Positions 44,465 to 53,684 of a stretch of DNA of 64,000 bases are shown here, in pieces; within the stretch, counting starts at the first letter, position 1; every line of letters begins with the position of its first letter. This stretch comes from Ascidiaceihabitans donghaensis (GTDB taxonomy: Bacteria; Pseudomonadota; Alphaproteobacteria; Rhodobacterales; Rhodobacteraceae). The notes beneath the pieces are model-generated. The model did not search any database. It saw nothing but the letters and a program-made list of their open reading frames with translations, and had not been told where the DNA came from. The stretch covers positions 1,736,001-1,800,000 of the forward strand of contig NZ_OMOR01000001.1 of the NCBI RefSeq assembly GCF_900302465.1. The letters run 5' to 3'. Made by a program: the position numbers and the translations under genes.

Positions 44465-44571
44465 AGTTTTGCGCGGGTTCACAAACCCAAAATTGAACCT
44501 GCGCAACAGCCACGTCCGCCTTGTTTGGATGCAGCCACGTCTCTGGTAGCCACTTCAACACAAGGGATGAC

Positions 44572-45627
44572 ATGGTCATGCACACTGTCCCAACACCACA
44601 AGAAATCCGTACATTCCACGCCGACAATGCAAAGATGCGCGAACGCGACGTCGCCACCAAACTTGGCATTTCCGAAGCACAGCTGATCGCGGCTTATGTC
44701 GGCATCACCGCCACCCAGATCATATCGCACCCCGATCAGGTCATGCATGCCGCCACAACACTGGGCGAGGTCATGGCTTTGACCCGAAATGCGTCCTGTG
44801 TGCATGAAAAAGTTGGTATTTACGAAAACTACCACACAGGCCAGCATGCCGCGATGGTGCTGACCGAAGACATCGACTTGCGCATTTTTCCAAGCCATTG
44901 GCGGCACGCGTTCATGGTCGAAAAGGAAACAGACGACGGTGTGCGTCGGTCTTTACAGGTCTTTGACGGGGCAGGGGACGCAGTGCATAAAATCTTTATG
45001 CGTGACGACGCAAAGCTGGATCAATGGAACGACGCCAAAAGCCAGATCGCGCTGCCGGACCAGACCCAAACAATTGACGTCAGCCCGCACACACCCACCG
45101 AACCCGCCAAAGCGAATGACGCCAAGGTGGATATCTTGCGCAAGGAATGGTCCGCGATGACAGACACGCACCAATTCATGCGCCTGACATCAAAGTTGAA
45201 GATGAACCGCCTTGGGGCCTACCGTATCGCTGGCGCACCTTTTGTGCGGGCTTTGGCGCCAAGCGCCGTCGACCAAATGCTGCGTGCCGTCCAATCAAGC
45301 GGCATCGAAATCATGCTCTTTGTTGGCAATCGCGGTTGCATTCAAATCCACACCGGCCCGCTTGAAACACTCAAACCGATGGGGCCTTGGCAAAACGTGC
45401 TTGATCAACGGTTCAATCTGCATCTGCGTCTGGATCATGCCACCGAGGTCTGGGCCGTCGAAAAGCCTACCCAACGCGGCCCGGCTGTGTCGGTCGAAGC
45501 GTTCGATGCCGACGGGATGCTGATTTTTCAAATATTTGGCCTGTCAAAAGAAGGACGCGACAGCCGCCCTGAATGGCGCGATATCGTGGAAAACCTTGAC
45601 GGTTTGGTTTTGGAGGCTGCGCAATGA
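44572..45627 (+). CDS. hmuS: Haem-handling protein HmuS/HemS family
   Basis: A 351-residue cytosolic protein with two similar HemS/ChuS halves: residues about 25-160 (MRERDVATKLGISEAQLIAA, ASCVHEKVGIYENYHTGQHA, DIDLRIFPSHWRHAFMVEK) and about 195-345 (QFMRLTSKLKMNRLGAYRIA, IEIMLFVGNRGCIQIHTGPL, FNLHLRLDHATEVWAVEKPT). Family members bind or degrade haem in the cytoplasm. Its stop overlaps the hmuT start (ATGA). Start at 44572 follows AAGGG. Confidence 0.9.
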   Translation: MVMHTVPTPQEIRTFHADNAKMRERDVATKLGISEAQLIAAYVGITATQIISHPDQVMHAATTLGEVMALTRNASCVHEKVGIYENYHTGQHAAMVLTEDIDLRIFPSHWRHAFMVEKETDDGVRRSLQVFDGAGDAVHKIFMRDDAKLDQWNDAKSQIALPDQTQTIDVSPHTPTEPAKANDAKVDILRKEWSAMTDTHQFMRLTSKLKMNRLGAYRIAGAPFVRALAPSAVDQMLRAVQSSGIEIMLFVGNRGCIQIHTGPLETLKPMGPWQNVLDQRFNLHLRLDHATEVWAVEKPTQRGPAVSVEAFDADGMLIFQIFGLSKEGRDSRPEWRDIVENLDGLVLEAAQ

Positions 45628-46520
45628 AGTTGCCCCAGATTTCCAGTGCGCGTGGATCACATTGGTCCGCGCCGTTGTGGCTTGTCGGGATGGCCGTGAT
45701 CCTTGTACTCGCGCCCCGCCTTTTGAACGCAGAACCTGCCGACCGGATTTTGTCGATCGGCGGATCAGTGACCGAGATCGTCTATGCGCTTGGTGAACAG
45801 GACCGACTGGTCGCACGCGACACCACATCCCTATACCCTGAAGCCGCAACACATTTGCCTGATGTCGGCTATATCCGTGCGCTTGGCTCCGAGGGCGTTC
45901 TTAGCGTGCAGCCCACATTGATCATTACCGAAGACGGCGCAGGCCCCCCCGAAACGATAGAGGTGCTGTCAGAAGCTGCAATTCCCATGATCACCATTCC
46001 CGATGCCTATTCCAAAAACGGGGTGGTGGCGAAAATTCTGGCAGTGGGCAACGCCCTGGGCGTGCCGGAAAAGGCCGCAGTTTTGGCCAAACAGACCAAG
46101 GCAGACATCGAGGCCGTTGAAGCGACGGTGGCCTCCCAAATTGAGGCGCCCAAAACGGTTTTGTTTGTCCTGAGCACACAAGGTGGCCGCATCACGGCAT
46201 CCGGTAGCGGCACAGCTGCGCACAGCATCATCCAAATGGCTGGCGGTCAAAACGCGATCAGCAGTTTTGAAGGATACAAGCAAGTCACAGCCGAAGCGAT
46301 TGCCGCAGCGGCGCCCGATGTGATCTTGATGATGGACCGCGACGGTGATCATTCCAGCACACTGGATGACTTGTTTGCGATGCCCTCTTTGATCGCGACG
46401 CCTGCCGCGCAAAACGGGGCATTGGTGCGGATGAACGGGTTGCTTTTGCTGGGTTTTGGCCCGCGCACGCCTGAGGCGGTTAAAATGCTGAACTCTGCGT
46501 TGAGATCATCAAGCTTATGA
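45624..46520 (+). CDS. hmuT: Haem ABC transporter periplasmic binding protein
   Basis: A 298-residue periplasmic protein with a signal peptide (LWLVGMAVILVLAPRLLNA) and the two-lobed class III binding-protein fold: DRILSIGGSVTEIVYALGEQ, LVARDTTSLYPEAATHLPDV, GYIRALGSEGVLSVQPTLII and VTAEAIAAAAPDVILMMDRD. The Tyr in SLYPEA is a candidate haem ligand, as in HmuT/ShuT. It overlaps hmuS and hmuU by four bases each. Confidence 0.93.
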   Translation: MKLPQISSARGSHWSAPLWLVGMAVILVLAPRLLNAEPADRILSIGGSVTEIVYALGEQDRLVARDTTSLYPEAATHLPDVGYIRALGSEGVLSVQPTLIITEDGAGPPETIEVLSEAAIPMITIPDAYSKNGVVAKILAVGNALGVPEKAAVLAKQTKADIEAVEATVASQIEAPKTVLFVLSTQGGRITASGSGTAAHSIIQMAGGQNAISSFEGYKQVTAEAIAAAAPDVILMMDRDGDHSSTLDDLFAMPSLIATPAAQNGALVRMNGLLLLGFGPRTPEAVKMLNSALRSSSL

Positions 46521-47590
46521 CCATCACAGTCGCGTCACCGCAGACGATGCCTATTGCAGACAGGCACGCCACCGCGCAACGGGCACATCTTTGGTTGGGT
46601 CTTCTTTTGGTCCTGACCTGCATCGCAAGTCTGGCTGTCGGGGCATCTGGCACATCCTTGTGGGGGGCATTGTTGAAGCTGGTCACAGGCGAAACGCTTA
46701 CCTTGACCGAACAGGTCGTATTGCGCGACATCCGTGCACCGCGGATGGTTATGGGGGTTTGCGTCGGCGCATCCCTTGCTGTGTCCGGTGCGGTCATGCA
46801 AGGGCTGTTTCGCAATCCACTGGCGGATCCGGGGTTGTTGGGCGTCAGCACGGGGGCATCGTTGGGTGCCATCGGTGTCATCGTTCTTGGGGCAAGCTTG
46901 CCCGCAGGCATTCTTGGAATAGCAGGCAATGGTTTACTGCCCATCGCGGCCTTCGTTGGTGCATGGCTGTCTATGATGGTGCTGTACAAGGTTTCTACGC
47001 GCGCCGGGCGCACGTCGGTTGCCACAATGCTGCTTGCGGGGATCGCCCTAAGCGCATTGTTTGGCGCACTGAGCGGAGTTTTGGTTTATCTCGCTGACGA
47101 TTTGCAGCTGCGCGAACTGACCTTTTGGTCCCTTGGGTCGCTGTCCGGTGCCTCTTGGATCAAGGTTAGCGTGGCTGGCCCCATCATCGTGGTTTCGATC
47201 GTTATCGCGTGCACATTGGGGCGGGGCCTTAACGGGCTGGCAATGGGCGAAGCCACGGCTCACCACATGGGGCTGCCTGTTGAGCGGGTCAAAAATATCG
47301 CAATCTTTTCGGTGTCCGCCGCGACCGGCGCTGCGGTGGCGATTTCAGGGGGCATCGGATTTATCGGCATCGTTGTGCCGCATTTATTGCGGCTGGCGAT
47401 AGGTCCCGATCACCGCAGTCTGTTGATAAACTCCGGTCTTTTGGGCGCTTCCTTGTTGCTTGGGGCTGATATGGTGGCCCGTGTCATTGTGGCCCCAGCA
47501 GAATTGCCAATTGGCATCATAACAGCTGTGATGGGTGCGCCTGTATTTCTTTGGATACTGCTGCGCAAACGCGGCTTGGTGGATATTTGA
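46517..47590 (+). CDS. hmuU: Haem ABC transporter permease
   Basis: A 357-residue FecCD-family permease with about nine to ten membrane helices. Conserved stretches are LRDIRAPRMVMGVCVGASLA, VSGAVMQGLFRNPLADPGLL, GVSTGASLGAIGVI, FWSLGSLSGASWIKV, and SGGIGFIGIVVPHLLRLAIG followed by GPDHRSLL (contact with the ATPase). The stop is one base from the hmuV start codon. Confidence 0.95.
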   Translation: MTITVASPQTMPIADRHATAQRAHLWLGLLLVLTCIASLAVGASGTSLWGALLKLVTGETLTLTEQVVLRDIRAPRMVMGVCVGASLAVSGAVMQGLFRNPLADPGLLGVSTGASLGAIGVIVLGASLPAGILGIAGNGLLPIAAFVGAWLSMMVLYKVSTRAGRTSVATMLLAGIALSALFGALSGVLVYLADDLQLRELTFWSLGSLSGASWIKVSVAGPIIVVSIVIACTLGRGLNGLAMGEATAHHMGLPVERVKNIAIFSVSAATGAAVAISGGIGFIGIVVPHLLRLAIGPDHRSLLINSGLLGASLLLGADMVARVIVAPAELPIGIITAVMGAPVFLWILLRKRGLVDI

Positions 47591-47591
47591 T

Positions 47592-48371
47592 ATGCTGACA
47601 GCCAAAAATCTATGTGTGCAATATGGCGCGAAAACGATCATACAGGACTTGAATTTCACAGCGCAACCTGCGGAAATTACAGCAATTGTAGGTCCAAACG
47701 GGTCAGGTAAAACAACCTTGTTGCGCGCATTGACCGCAGAAGTGCCCTACACCGGTTCAATTGAATTGAACACGTATGACATTTCACAAACGCCTGCGTG
47801 GCAGCTTGCAAGCCACCGCGCCGTCTTGTCCCAAGCGACGTCTTTGTCTTTCCCTTTTCAGGCCATCGAAGTGGTGAGCATGGGATTGCAAACACGGTCC
47901 GCAACACACAAGCAGTTGGCTGTCACAGCTCTGCACCGTGTGGGGTTGGCTGGCTTTGAAACCCGTTACTATCAAGAACTTTCGGGTGGCGAACAACAAC
48001 GTGTCCAACTTGCGCGTGTGTTGTGTCAAGTCTGGCACCCTGTCGAGAACGGAACGCCGCGATGGTTGTTCCTGGACGAACCTGTTTCAAGTCTTGATAT
48101 CGGGCATCAATTGATGGTCATGCAAATCGCACAAGACTTTGCAAAGGCGGGCGGCGGCGTTATCGCGGTTATGCATGACTTAAACCTCAGCGCAATGTTC
48201 GCGCAAAGCGTTGTGCTGATGAATGATGGCCGGATAACGGGCCAAGGTGCACCCGCTGAAATCCTCACGGATCGTCTTCTGTCAACCTCCTACCAAAGCG
48301 AAATCCGAACTTGCTTGCCCCCGAAACAAGACGGTTGGTATGTCTTGCCGCAAGCCGTTGAACATAAGTAG
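47592..48371 (+). CDS. hmuV: Haem ABC transporter ATPase
   Basis: A 259-residue ATPase of the haem importer. Walker A is VGPNGSGKTTLLRAL, the Q-loop is in LSQATSL, the ABC signature is LSGGEQQRVQLARVL, Walker B is RWLFLDEPVSSLD, and the switch His is in VIAVMHDLNLSAMF. It completes hmuSTUV and converges with the end of the thiamine operon at 48430, with 58 bp between. Confidence 0.95.
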   Translation: MLTAKNLCVQYGAKTIIQDLNFTAQPAEITAIVGPNGSGKTTLLRALTAEVPYTGSIELNTYDISQTPAWQLASHRAVLSQATSLSFPFQAIEVVSMGLQTRSATHKQLAVTALHRVGLAGFETRYYQELSGGEQQRVQLARVLCQVWHPVENGTPRWLFLDEPVSSLDIGHQLMVMQIAQDFAKAGGGVIAVMHDLNLSAMFAQSVVLMNDGRITGQGAPAEILTDRLLSTSYQSEIRTCLPPKQDGWYVLPQAVEHK

Positions 48372-48429
48372 TTTTTATGGAATTTTGCGGTTCAGGCTCA
48401 GATCGGTTCACAACCTGCGGAAGTCAAAA

Positions 48430-49167
48430 CTAATCGGGGCGGTCCAGGGTCTTTTCGCACAGTTTGTGCACCGCCGTGTGCAGTAGGATAGTCAGAACCG
48501 CAAGCACGATCAGTGCGGCAAACATCAGGTCTGTCTTGGCGCGGCCATTGGCCAAAAGCATCAGATAACCCAAACCCTGCGAGGCCCCGACCCATTCGCC
48601 AATGATCGCGCCGATGGGGGCGTAAACCGCCGCCAGTCGCAGGCCCGATGCAAAGCCGGGCAGGGCCGCAGGAACCCGGATATGCCACATGATGCGCACA
48701 GGGCTGGCGCCCATGACCCTCGCCAGACCGATCCAGTCGCGGTTTGTCCGCATGAGGGCGTCAAAGAAGGATGACGTCACCGGAAAATAGATGATGATCA
48801 GGGCCATTGTGACTTTGGACCACAGCCCAAAGCCCAGCCAAAGGGTCAAAATAGGGGCCAAAGCAAAAACCGGAACGGCTTGGCTGAATACCAAAATGGG
48901 CCGCACCAGTGCGCGTGCCGTTGGTGATGCGACCAGCCCGATGGCCGATACGAACCCAAGCGCGGCCCCCAAGACGAGGCCCAAAAGAACTTCGGCCATC
49001 GTGATGACAGCATGTTCCGCCAAAAGCGCACGGCTGTCCCAGATGGTTTGCGCCACCAAGGCAGGCGGCGGCAAAATGAAACGGGCGACACCCGTGGTCC
49101 AGATCACTGTTTGCCACAGCGCCACCATTAAAAATGTCGCCGCTATCCCGGCCCGCCAGCCTGTCAC
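48430..49167 (-). CDS. thiX: HMP/thiamine-precursor ABC transporter permease
   Basis: A 245-residue inner-membrane permease with about six helices and the binding-protein-dependent loop VMGASPVRIMWHIRVPAALP (EAA-type). It belongs to the SsuC/TauC-like permeases; with ThiY and ThiZ it would import hydroxymethylpyrimidine (HMP) or a related precursor. I prefer the GTG at 49167, which overlaps the tenA stop as GTGA like the other junctions of the operon; an ATG at 49191 would overlap by 28 bp. Last gene of the operon. Confidence 0.88.
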   Translation of the reverse strand: MTGWRAGIAATFLMVALWQTVIWTTGVARFILPPPALVAQTIWDSRALLAEHAVITMAEVLLGLVLGAALGFVSAIGLVASPTARALVRPILVFSQAVPVFALAPILTLWLGFGLWSKVTMALIIIYFPVTSSFFDALMRTNRDWIGLARVMGASPVRIMWHIRVPAALPGFASGLRLAAVYAPIGAIIGEWVGASQGLGYLMLLANGRAKTDLMFAALIVLAVLTILLHTAVHKLCEKTLDRPD

Positions 49168-49817
49168 TTTGCGACCGCAAAGCCAGCCCAAGAGGCATCA
49201 AAGAAAGCGCGTTCCAACCGCACCGCTTGTGTGAAGGTTGCAGTGACCTGTGCGCGGGCGTCGTTGTCCAAGGTCTCCCAAACATGATCCAGTTGATCAC
49301 GCAGATAGGCCACAACCTGTGAAAAGTCTTTGCCAGAATGCAGGGAAATCCATTCCCCCAGCCAAAACGGCAATTCATCTGCACGGTTTTCGAACGGAGT
49401 GGCCCAATCAAGGTAAATCCATTCGGCCACAACCAGAACCGACAGCATGATCTCATAGCGCCCCGAGTGGCGCGCCTGATCCATAAGCTGCTGGAACGCA
49501 GTCGTCTCGGGTGCCGGCGGCGCGGTTTGTGACACATCAAGAGCTTGCAAAGACCTTAGGAAATAGGTGTTTTCTGCGCCGCAGATCTGCCCCAGAAACC
49601 GTGCGCCTGGCACAGCATCGGCCAAGCTGGGCGCATGGGCGACGGCAGATGACAACAGACGCACAAAGCCTTCGATGAACTGGTAGTCCTGTTGCAGATA
49701 ACCCGCCATCTTGGCGCGGCTCAGGGTCCCGTCGGCCAAGGCATTGGTAAAAGCGTGATGGGTGGCCGCGTGCCAATCCTTGGCAACAAGCGATTGCAAG
49801 TGGTGTGTGGCGCTCAT
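49164..49817 (-). CDS. tenA: TenA-family protein without active-site Cys (TenA_E type)
   Basis: A 217-residue all-helical TenA protein. Typical stretches are FTNALADGTLSRAKMAGYLQ, QDYQFIEGFVRLLSSAVAHA and LSVLVVAEWIYLDWATPFEN. In TenA_C proteins a Cys stands in the middle of the LxPCxxxY stretch; here the same region reads LSVLVVAEW without Cys, so it is of the TenA_E group. TenA_E proteins act in salvage of degraded thiamine pyrimidines. It lies between thiZ and thiX, with 4-bp overlaps. Confidence 0.88.
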   Translation of the reverse strand: MSATHHLQSLVAKDWHAATHHAFTNALADGTLSRAKMAGYLQQDYQFIEGFVRLLSSAVAHAPSLADAVPGARFLGQICGAENTYFLRSLQALDVSQTAPPAPETTAFQQLMDQARHSGRYEIMLSVLVVAEWIYLDWATPFENRADELPFWLGEWISLHSGKDFSQVVAYLRDQLDHVWETLDNDARAQVTATFTQAVRLERAFFDASWAGFAVAK

Positions 49818-50527
49818 GCCGGTCTCCGAAGATGGTCAAAAAGGGTGGCCTGCGTGCGCAGTACATCTGCCGCATGCAGGTCGCGTGGAATGGGGGTGGT
49901 CGGGGCGGTGATGTCGATAAGCCCGGTTGGCGTCATAATCGCGATGGTCTCGCCCAAACGGGCAGCCTCATTGGGATCATGTGTGACCAGCAGCACCGTG
50001 CGGCCACGCAACAGCTTCGCGGTGAGGTCCTGCATATGGGCGCGGGTCATTGCGTCCAGCGCCGAGAACGGTTCATCCAGCAACACAACCGCGCGGTCTT
50101 CCATCAAGGTACGCGCCAAGGCCACGCGTTGGCGTTGACCACCCGACAGGGCCGATGGCCGTTTGTCCGCATGACCTGCCAATCCGACCTGAACCAGCCT
50201 ATCGTGTGCAAGATCAGTGTCGGGGCGCGCCCCCCTTAGCCGCGCACCAAGAAGGACATTGTCCAACACACTCAGCCAAGGCATCAGCAGATCCTGCTGC
50301 GCCATCATAGCGACGCGGTCGGGAACGCGCAGGTCTCCGGTAAAACAGACCCCTTCAGCCAGCCCTGCAAACAGGCGTAGCACCGTGGATTTGCCAACGC
50401 CACTTGCCCCCAACAGGCAGGTCCAGCTGCGCGGTTTCAGGGTCAGGTCGAGATCGGTAAATATCGTTACCCCGTCGATGGTCGCCGACCCTGAAATCCG
50501 CAAAAACTGGCGCAAAGGCTGGTTCAC
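49814..50527 (-). CDS. thiZ: HMP/thiamine-precursor ABC transporter ATPase
   Basis: A 237-residue ABC ATPase of the TauB/SsuB type: Walker A LLGASGVGKSTVLRLFAG, the Q-loop in MMAQQDLLMPWLSV, the signature SALSGGQRQRVALARTL, Walker B VVLLDEPFSALD and the switch His in LLVTHDPNEAARL. It energises import with ThiX and ThiY. It sits between the two tenA genes and overlaps both by four bases. Confidence 0.92.
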   Translation of the reverse strand: MNQPLRQFLRISGSATIDGVTIFTDLDLTLKPRSWTCLLGASGVGKSTVLRLFAGLAEGVCFTGDLRVPDRVAMMAQQDLLMPWLSVLDNVLLGARLRGARPDTDLAHDRLVQVGLAGHADKRPSALSGGQRQRVALARTLMEDRAVVLLDEPFSALDAMTRAHMQDLTAKLLRGRTVLLVTHDPNEAARLGETIAIMTPTGLIDITAPTTPIPRDLHAADVLRTQATLFDHLRRPA

Positions 50528-51192
50528 GGGTCAAGCCCCATGTCCCAGAACCCGACCTCCAGCTGCGTGGCCGTTGCAAACCGCGCCTGAAGGCTGTCCC
50601 AACGCGGACTGGCATCCGCACGATCACCAATGCGCCGTGCGACCGCCCCGTCAATCAACACACCGACATCTTGGCAAAGCTGTTGATATTCGGCGCTGGC
50701 ATAGGTGCCTATCCAATCGGCGTAAGTGTCGCAGGTTTTGGCGGTGGCCAGATGCTTGCCAATTTCACCGTAGCCCATGACACATGGGGCCAAGGCCGCC
50801 AGCAAATCAGCCAAGTCACCGGAATGACCTGCATCCAGCACATAGCGGGTATAGGCCAGATTTTCCTGTCGTTCTTGCGTTGCAAAAAGCGTTGCCTCAT
50901 CAATACCGGCCCCAGCGCAGGTTTTGATATGCAGGGCGATTTCTTCGTTGATCAACCCGTTGACGGTGCCCGCGGCCAAGCGCATTTCTTCAACCGTTTC
51001 GGCCTTGGTGATCGCCAAAGCCCATGCGCGGGAAAAGTGGATCAGAAAGACATAATCCTGTTTGAGGTAGTGCAAGAATGCGGCGCGCGGCAATGTTCCA
51101 TCCCCCAACCCCTGCACAAACCTGTGGCGGGTGTAGGCAAGCCAGGCAGGGGTGTTGTCCCGCCAAGTTTGAAACGTGTGGCCGTAGGTCAT
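50524..51192 (-). CDS. tenA: TenA-family protein with active-site Cys (TenA_C type)
   Basis: A 222-residue TenA protein (thiaminase II/aminopyrimidine aminohydrolase). It has QDYVFLIHFSRAWALAITKA, INEEIALHIKTCAGAG and LAALAPCVMGYGEIGKHLAT, which holds the catalytic Cys, and TQLEVGFWDMGL with the C-terminal Glu. TenA_C enzymes convert aminopyrimidine products of thiamine breakdown to HMP. It differs clearly from the Cys-lacking paralogue at 49164. It follows thiY with a 4-bp overlap. Confidence 0.93.
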   Translation of the reverse strand: MTYGHTFQTWRDNTPAWLAYTRHRFVQGLGDGTLPRAAFLHYLKQDYVFLIHFSRAWALAITKAETVEEMRLAAGTVNGLINEEIALHIKTCAGAGIDEATLFATQERQENLAYTRYVLDAGHSGDLADLLAALAPCVMGYGEIGKHLATAKTCDTYADWIGTYASAEYQQLCQDVGVLIDGAVARRIGDRADASPRWDSLQARFATATQLEVGFWDMGLDP

Positions 51193-52124
51193 TCTGCACC
51201 CAGATCGATTGCAATTTTTGAAACGGGGCGCGTGCCTTCGATTAAGCCGCTTTCGGCAAGAAACGCCTCGAACCTTGTGTAGCGGCCTTCATCCAGTGCT
51301 TCGGGGCGCAGCGCAAAGCGTGGCAGCGTATCAACCCATGCCTTTGCGTTTAGTGCGTCGTCCAGTTCCGGTGCGTAGCCTTTGAACAGGTCCCAGGACG
51401 CTTCGGGATTGTTCACAATGTACTGCGTCGCCAGTTCGGTGGCGCGCAGGAACCGGCGGGTTTGATTTACGTCCATGCGGTCGGGGTTGGCCACATAAAT
51501 CAATTCGTCATATGTCGGCACGCCTTCTTCCTCGACATAGAAACAACGCCCCTCGACGCCTTCGATCTCCATCTGGTTCAGCTCGAAATTGCGATAGGCC
51601 CCAATGACCGCGTCAACCTGACCCGACATCAACGACGGGCTCAGCGAGAAGTTCACATTGACCATCTCAACGTCCGCCAGCGTCACGCCGTGGCGACCCA
51701 GCATCGCGCTTAGAACGGCCTCTTCGACACCGGCTACAGAGAATCCGATCGTTCCGCCTTTCAATTGGCTGATCTGCTGAATGGGGCCGTCTTTCAGAAC
51801 CAAAAGGCAATTCAGCGGTGTTGCCACCAATGTGCCCACACGCACCAGCGGCAACCCTTCGGCCACGTGCAAATGCTGACTAGGCTGATAGCTGACGGCA
51901 ATATCGCCTTTGCCCGCTGCGACGAGTTTCGGAGGGGCGGACGGGTCGGCGGGTGCGATGATTTCGACTTCAAGGCCCTGATCCGCGAAATAGCCCAGTT
52001 CCTCGGCCACGATGATCGGGCCGTGATCGGGGTTGATGAACCAGTCCAAAAGCAAAGTCATCTTGTCTTGTGCCAAGGCTGGGGTCGCGACCAAGAGTGC
52101 CGCAGCGGTGATGAGGTGTTTCAT
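51189..52124 (-). CDS. thiY: HMP/thiamine-precursor binding protein (NMT1/THI5-like)
   Basis: A 311-residue periplasmic protein with a signal peptide (KHLITAAALLVATPALAQ) and an NMT1/THI5-like fold: MTLLLDWFINPDHGPIIVAE, LGYFADQGLEVEIIAPADPS, APPKLVAAGKGDIAVSYQPS and VPTYDELIYVANPDRM. The bacterial ThiY binds formyl-aminopyrimidines or HMP. The ATG at 52124, after AAGGAG, was chosen; a longer frame adds 67 residues that look non-coding. It lies 10 bp downstream of thiF. Confidence 0.93.
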   Translation of the reverse strand: MKHLITAAALLVATPALAQDKMTLLLDWFINPDHGPIIVAEELGYFADQGLEVEIIAPADPSAPPKLVAAGKGDIAVSYQPSQHLHVAEGLPLVRVGTLVATPLNCLLVLKDGPIQQISQLKGGTIGFSVAGVEEAVLSAMLGRHGVTLADVEMVNVNFSLSPSLMSGQVDAVIGAYRNFELNQMEIEGVEGRCFYVEEEGVPTYDELIYVANPDRMDVNQTRRFLRATELATQYIVNNPEASWDLFKGYAPELDDALNAKAWVDTLPRFALRPEALDEGRYTRFEAFLAESGLIEGTRPVSKIAIDLGAE

Positions 52125-52134
52125 GTGGGTCTCC

Positions 52135-53091
52135 TTACCCTCCAAGCGCGACAAGTCTGATCTTGCCCCGCCAGTGTTGTGATAGCCGGTCCGCTGCCTG
52201 CCAGGCGCGAAGGCCGGACCGACAAGCCAGAACGGCGCGTTGGTTTTCGTGGGGTGTGGGGCCATTTGGTCCGAAATCGGACACGAGATGGCGTGTGGCG
52301 TGCAGTAATGTCGGGCCGGGCTCATCCGGAGCGCGCAGATCGACCAAAAAGTCGGTTTCGGCTATATCATGTGGCGCGATAAAGGCGGGGTTGGGCGCAG
52401 GGTCAGTTGCCGTGTCAAAGCGGAACCCGCCAAACCGCAACGTGTTGGCATCATAGGTCACAAGCTGCCCCAAGCTGCGCATGTCGCCGGTCAGAATTGC
52501 CATTGCCATTTGTGCCTGAAGGCTGCCGATCACACCGACACTCGGCCCCAGCACGCCATCCCTGTCGCAAGACCCAAGCTGGTCGGGCAGGTCTGGGAAC
52601 ACCGCACGCAAACCCGGTTTGCCACCGCAAAAGCCGCCGACATAGCCGTCATGACCCACTACGCTGGCGCTGATCAGCGGCTGGCCCGTGCCAAGGCAAT
52701 GATCGGACGCGATATAGCTGACCGCGAAGCTGTCCGCGCAATCAAGGATCAGGGTCATGCTCTGACACAGCGCCGCAACATTGGCGGGATCGACGCGTTC
52801 AGGCACCGGTTCAATAGTGGTGTCAGGGTTCAATGCGGCCATTGCTGCGGCAATCGCTGCAACTTTGGGCAGGCCGATGTCCGCCGTGCGAAACAGCGTC
52901 TGACGGTGCAGGTTGGAAAGGCTGATGACATCTGCATCCGCAATTCGGATATGTCCCACACCCGCACCCACGAGATATTGAATCACCGGGGCGGCCAGAC
53001 CGCCGCCACCGATGACAAGCACCGAAGCGCGGGCAAGGCAGGTTTGTGCGTTATCCCCCAAGACAGCTGATTGGCGGGCGTATCGGCTCAT
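52135..53091 (-). CDS. thiF: ThiF/MoeB-family adenylyltransferase with rhodanese-like tail
   Basis: A 318-residue protein. The nucleotide-binding E1-like domain is [20 protein letters not shown], with [17 protein letters not shown] and the Asp in [12 protein letters not shown]; residues about 250-318 resemble a small rhodanese domain with [15 protein letters not shown] (active-site Cys). It would adenylate the C terminus of ThiS for sulfur transfer. The zinc-binding CxxC pairs of ThiF/MoeB are missing ([11 protein letters not shown] stands where PCYRCLFP is usual). It overlaps thiE by four bases. Confidence 0.9.
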   Translation of the reverse strand: MSRYARQSAVLGDNAQTCLARASVLVIGGGGLAAPVIQYLVGAGVGHIRIADADVISLSNLHRQTLFRTADIGLPKVAAIAAAMAALNPDTTIEPVPERVDPANVAALCQSMTLILDCADSFAVSYIASDHCLGTGQPLISASVVGHDGYVGGFCGGKPGLRAVFPDLPDQLGSCDRDGVLGPSVGVIGSLQAQMAMAILTGDMRSLGQLVTYDANTLRFGGFRFDTATDPAPNPAFIAPHDIAETDFLVDLRAPDEPGPTLLHATRHLVSDFGPNGPTPHENQRAVLACRSGLRAWQAADRLSQHWRGKIRLVALGG

Positions 53092-53684
53092 CCGCAGACC
53101 TCAAGCCATGCCCTGACACGCCCCTCCGGATCGTCATGCAGCGTAATATCCGTCACCGCCGAAACCACATCGGCCCCGGCCTCAAACGCCAAAGGCGCAC
53201 GGTCTGTGTTCATCCCGCCAATGGCGACAAGCGGGATATCCCCCAGACGGTCTTTCCACGGGCGCAGTTTTTCAATGCCCTGCTGATGCCATTTCATCTT
53301 TTTCAGGATCGTCGGATAAATCGGGCCAAGGGCCACATAGTCAGGGTTCAACGCCAGCGCACGGGTCAGTTCATCCGTGTCATGGGTCGAGACACCAAGC
53401 CTGAGACCCGCGGCACGGATGGCATCCACATCCGCCTCATCAAGATCCTCTTGACCCAGATGGACCCAGTCGCAGCCCAGCTTGATTGCCAACTGCCAGT
53501 GATCATTGACCACCAACACAGCCCCGTGGGCCGCACAGAGATCACGGGCTTGGGTCAACTGCATGCGCAGTTCGTCTTGGGATTTTTCCTTAAGGCGCAT
53601 CTGCACCAGCTTGACCCCCAAGGGTAGCATCCGCCGCAGCCATGCCACATCGTCAAAAATCGGGTAAAACCGCGGCAACGTCAT
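53088..53684 (-). CDS. thiE: Thiamine-phosphate synthase
   Basis: A 198-residue TIM barrel that joins HMP-PP and thiazole phosphate to thiamine phosphate. Seen: [78 protein letters not shown] and [15 protein letters not shown], with [12 protein letters not shown] for phosphate binding. Overlaps thiG and thiF by four bases each. Confidence 0.95.
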   Translation of the reverse strand: MTLPRFYPIFDDVAWLRRMLPLGVKLVQMRLKEKSQDELRMQLTQARDLCAAHGAVLVVNDHWQLAIKLGCDWVHLGQEDLDEADVDAIRAAGLRLGVSTHDTDELTRALALNPDYVALGPIYPTILKKMKWHQQGIEKLRPWKDRLGDIPLVAIGGMNTDRAPLAFEAGADVVSAVTDITLHDDPEGRVRAWLEVCG

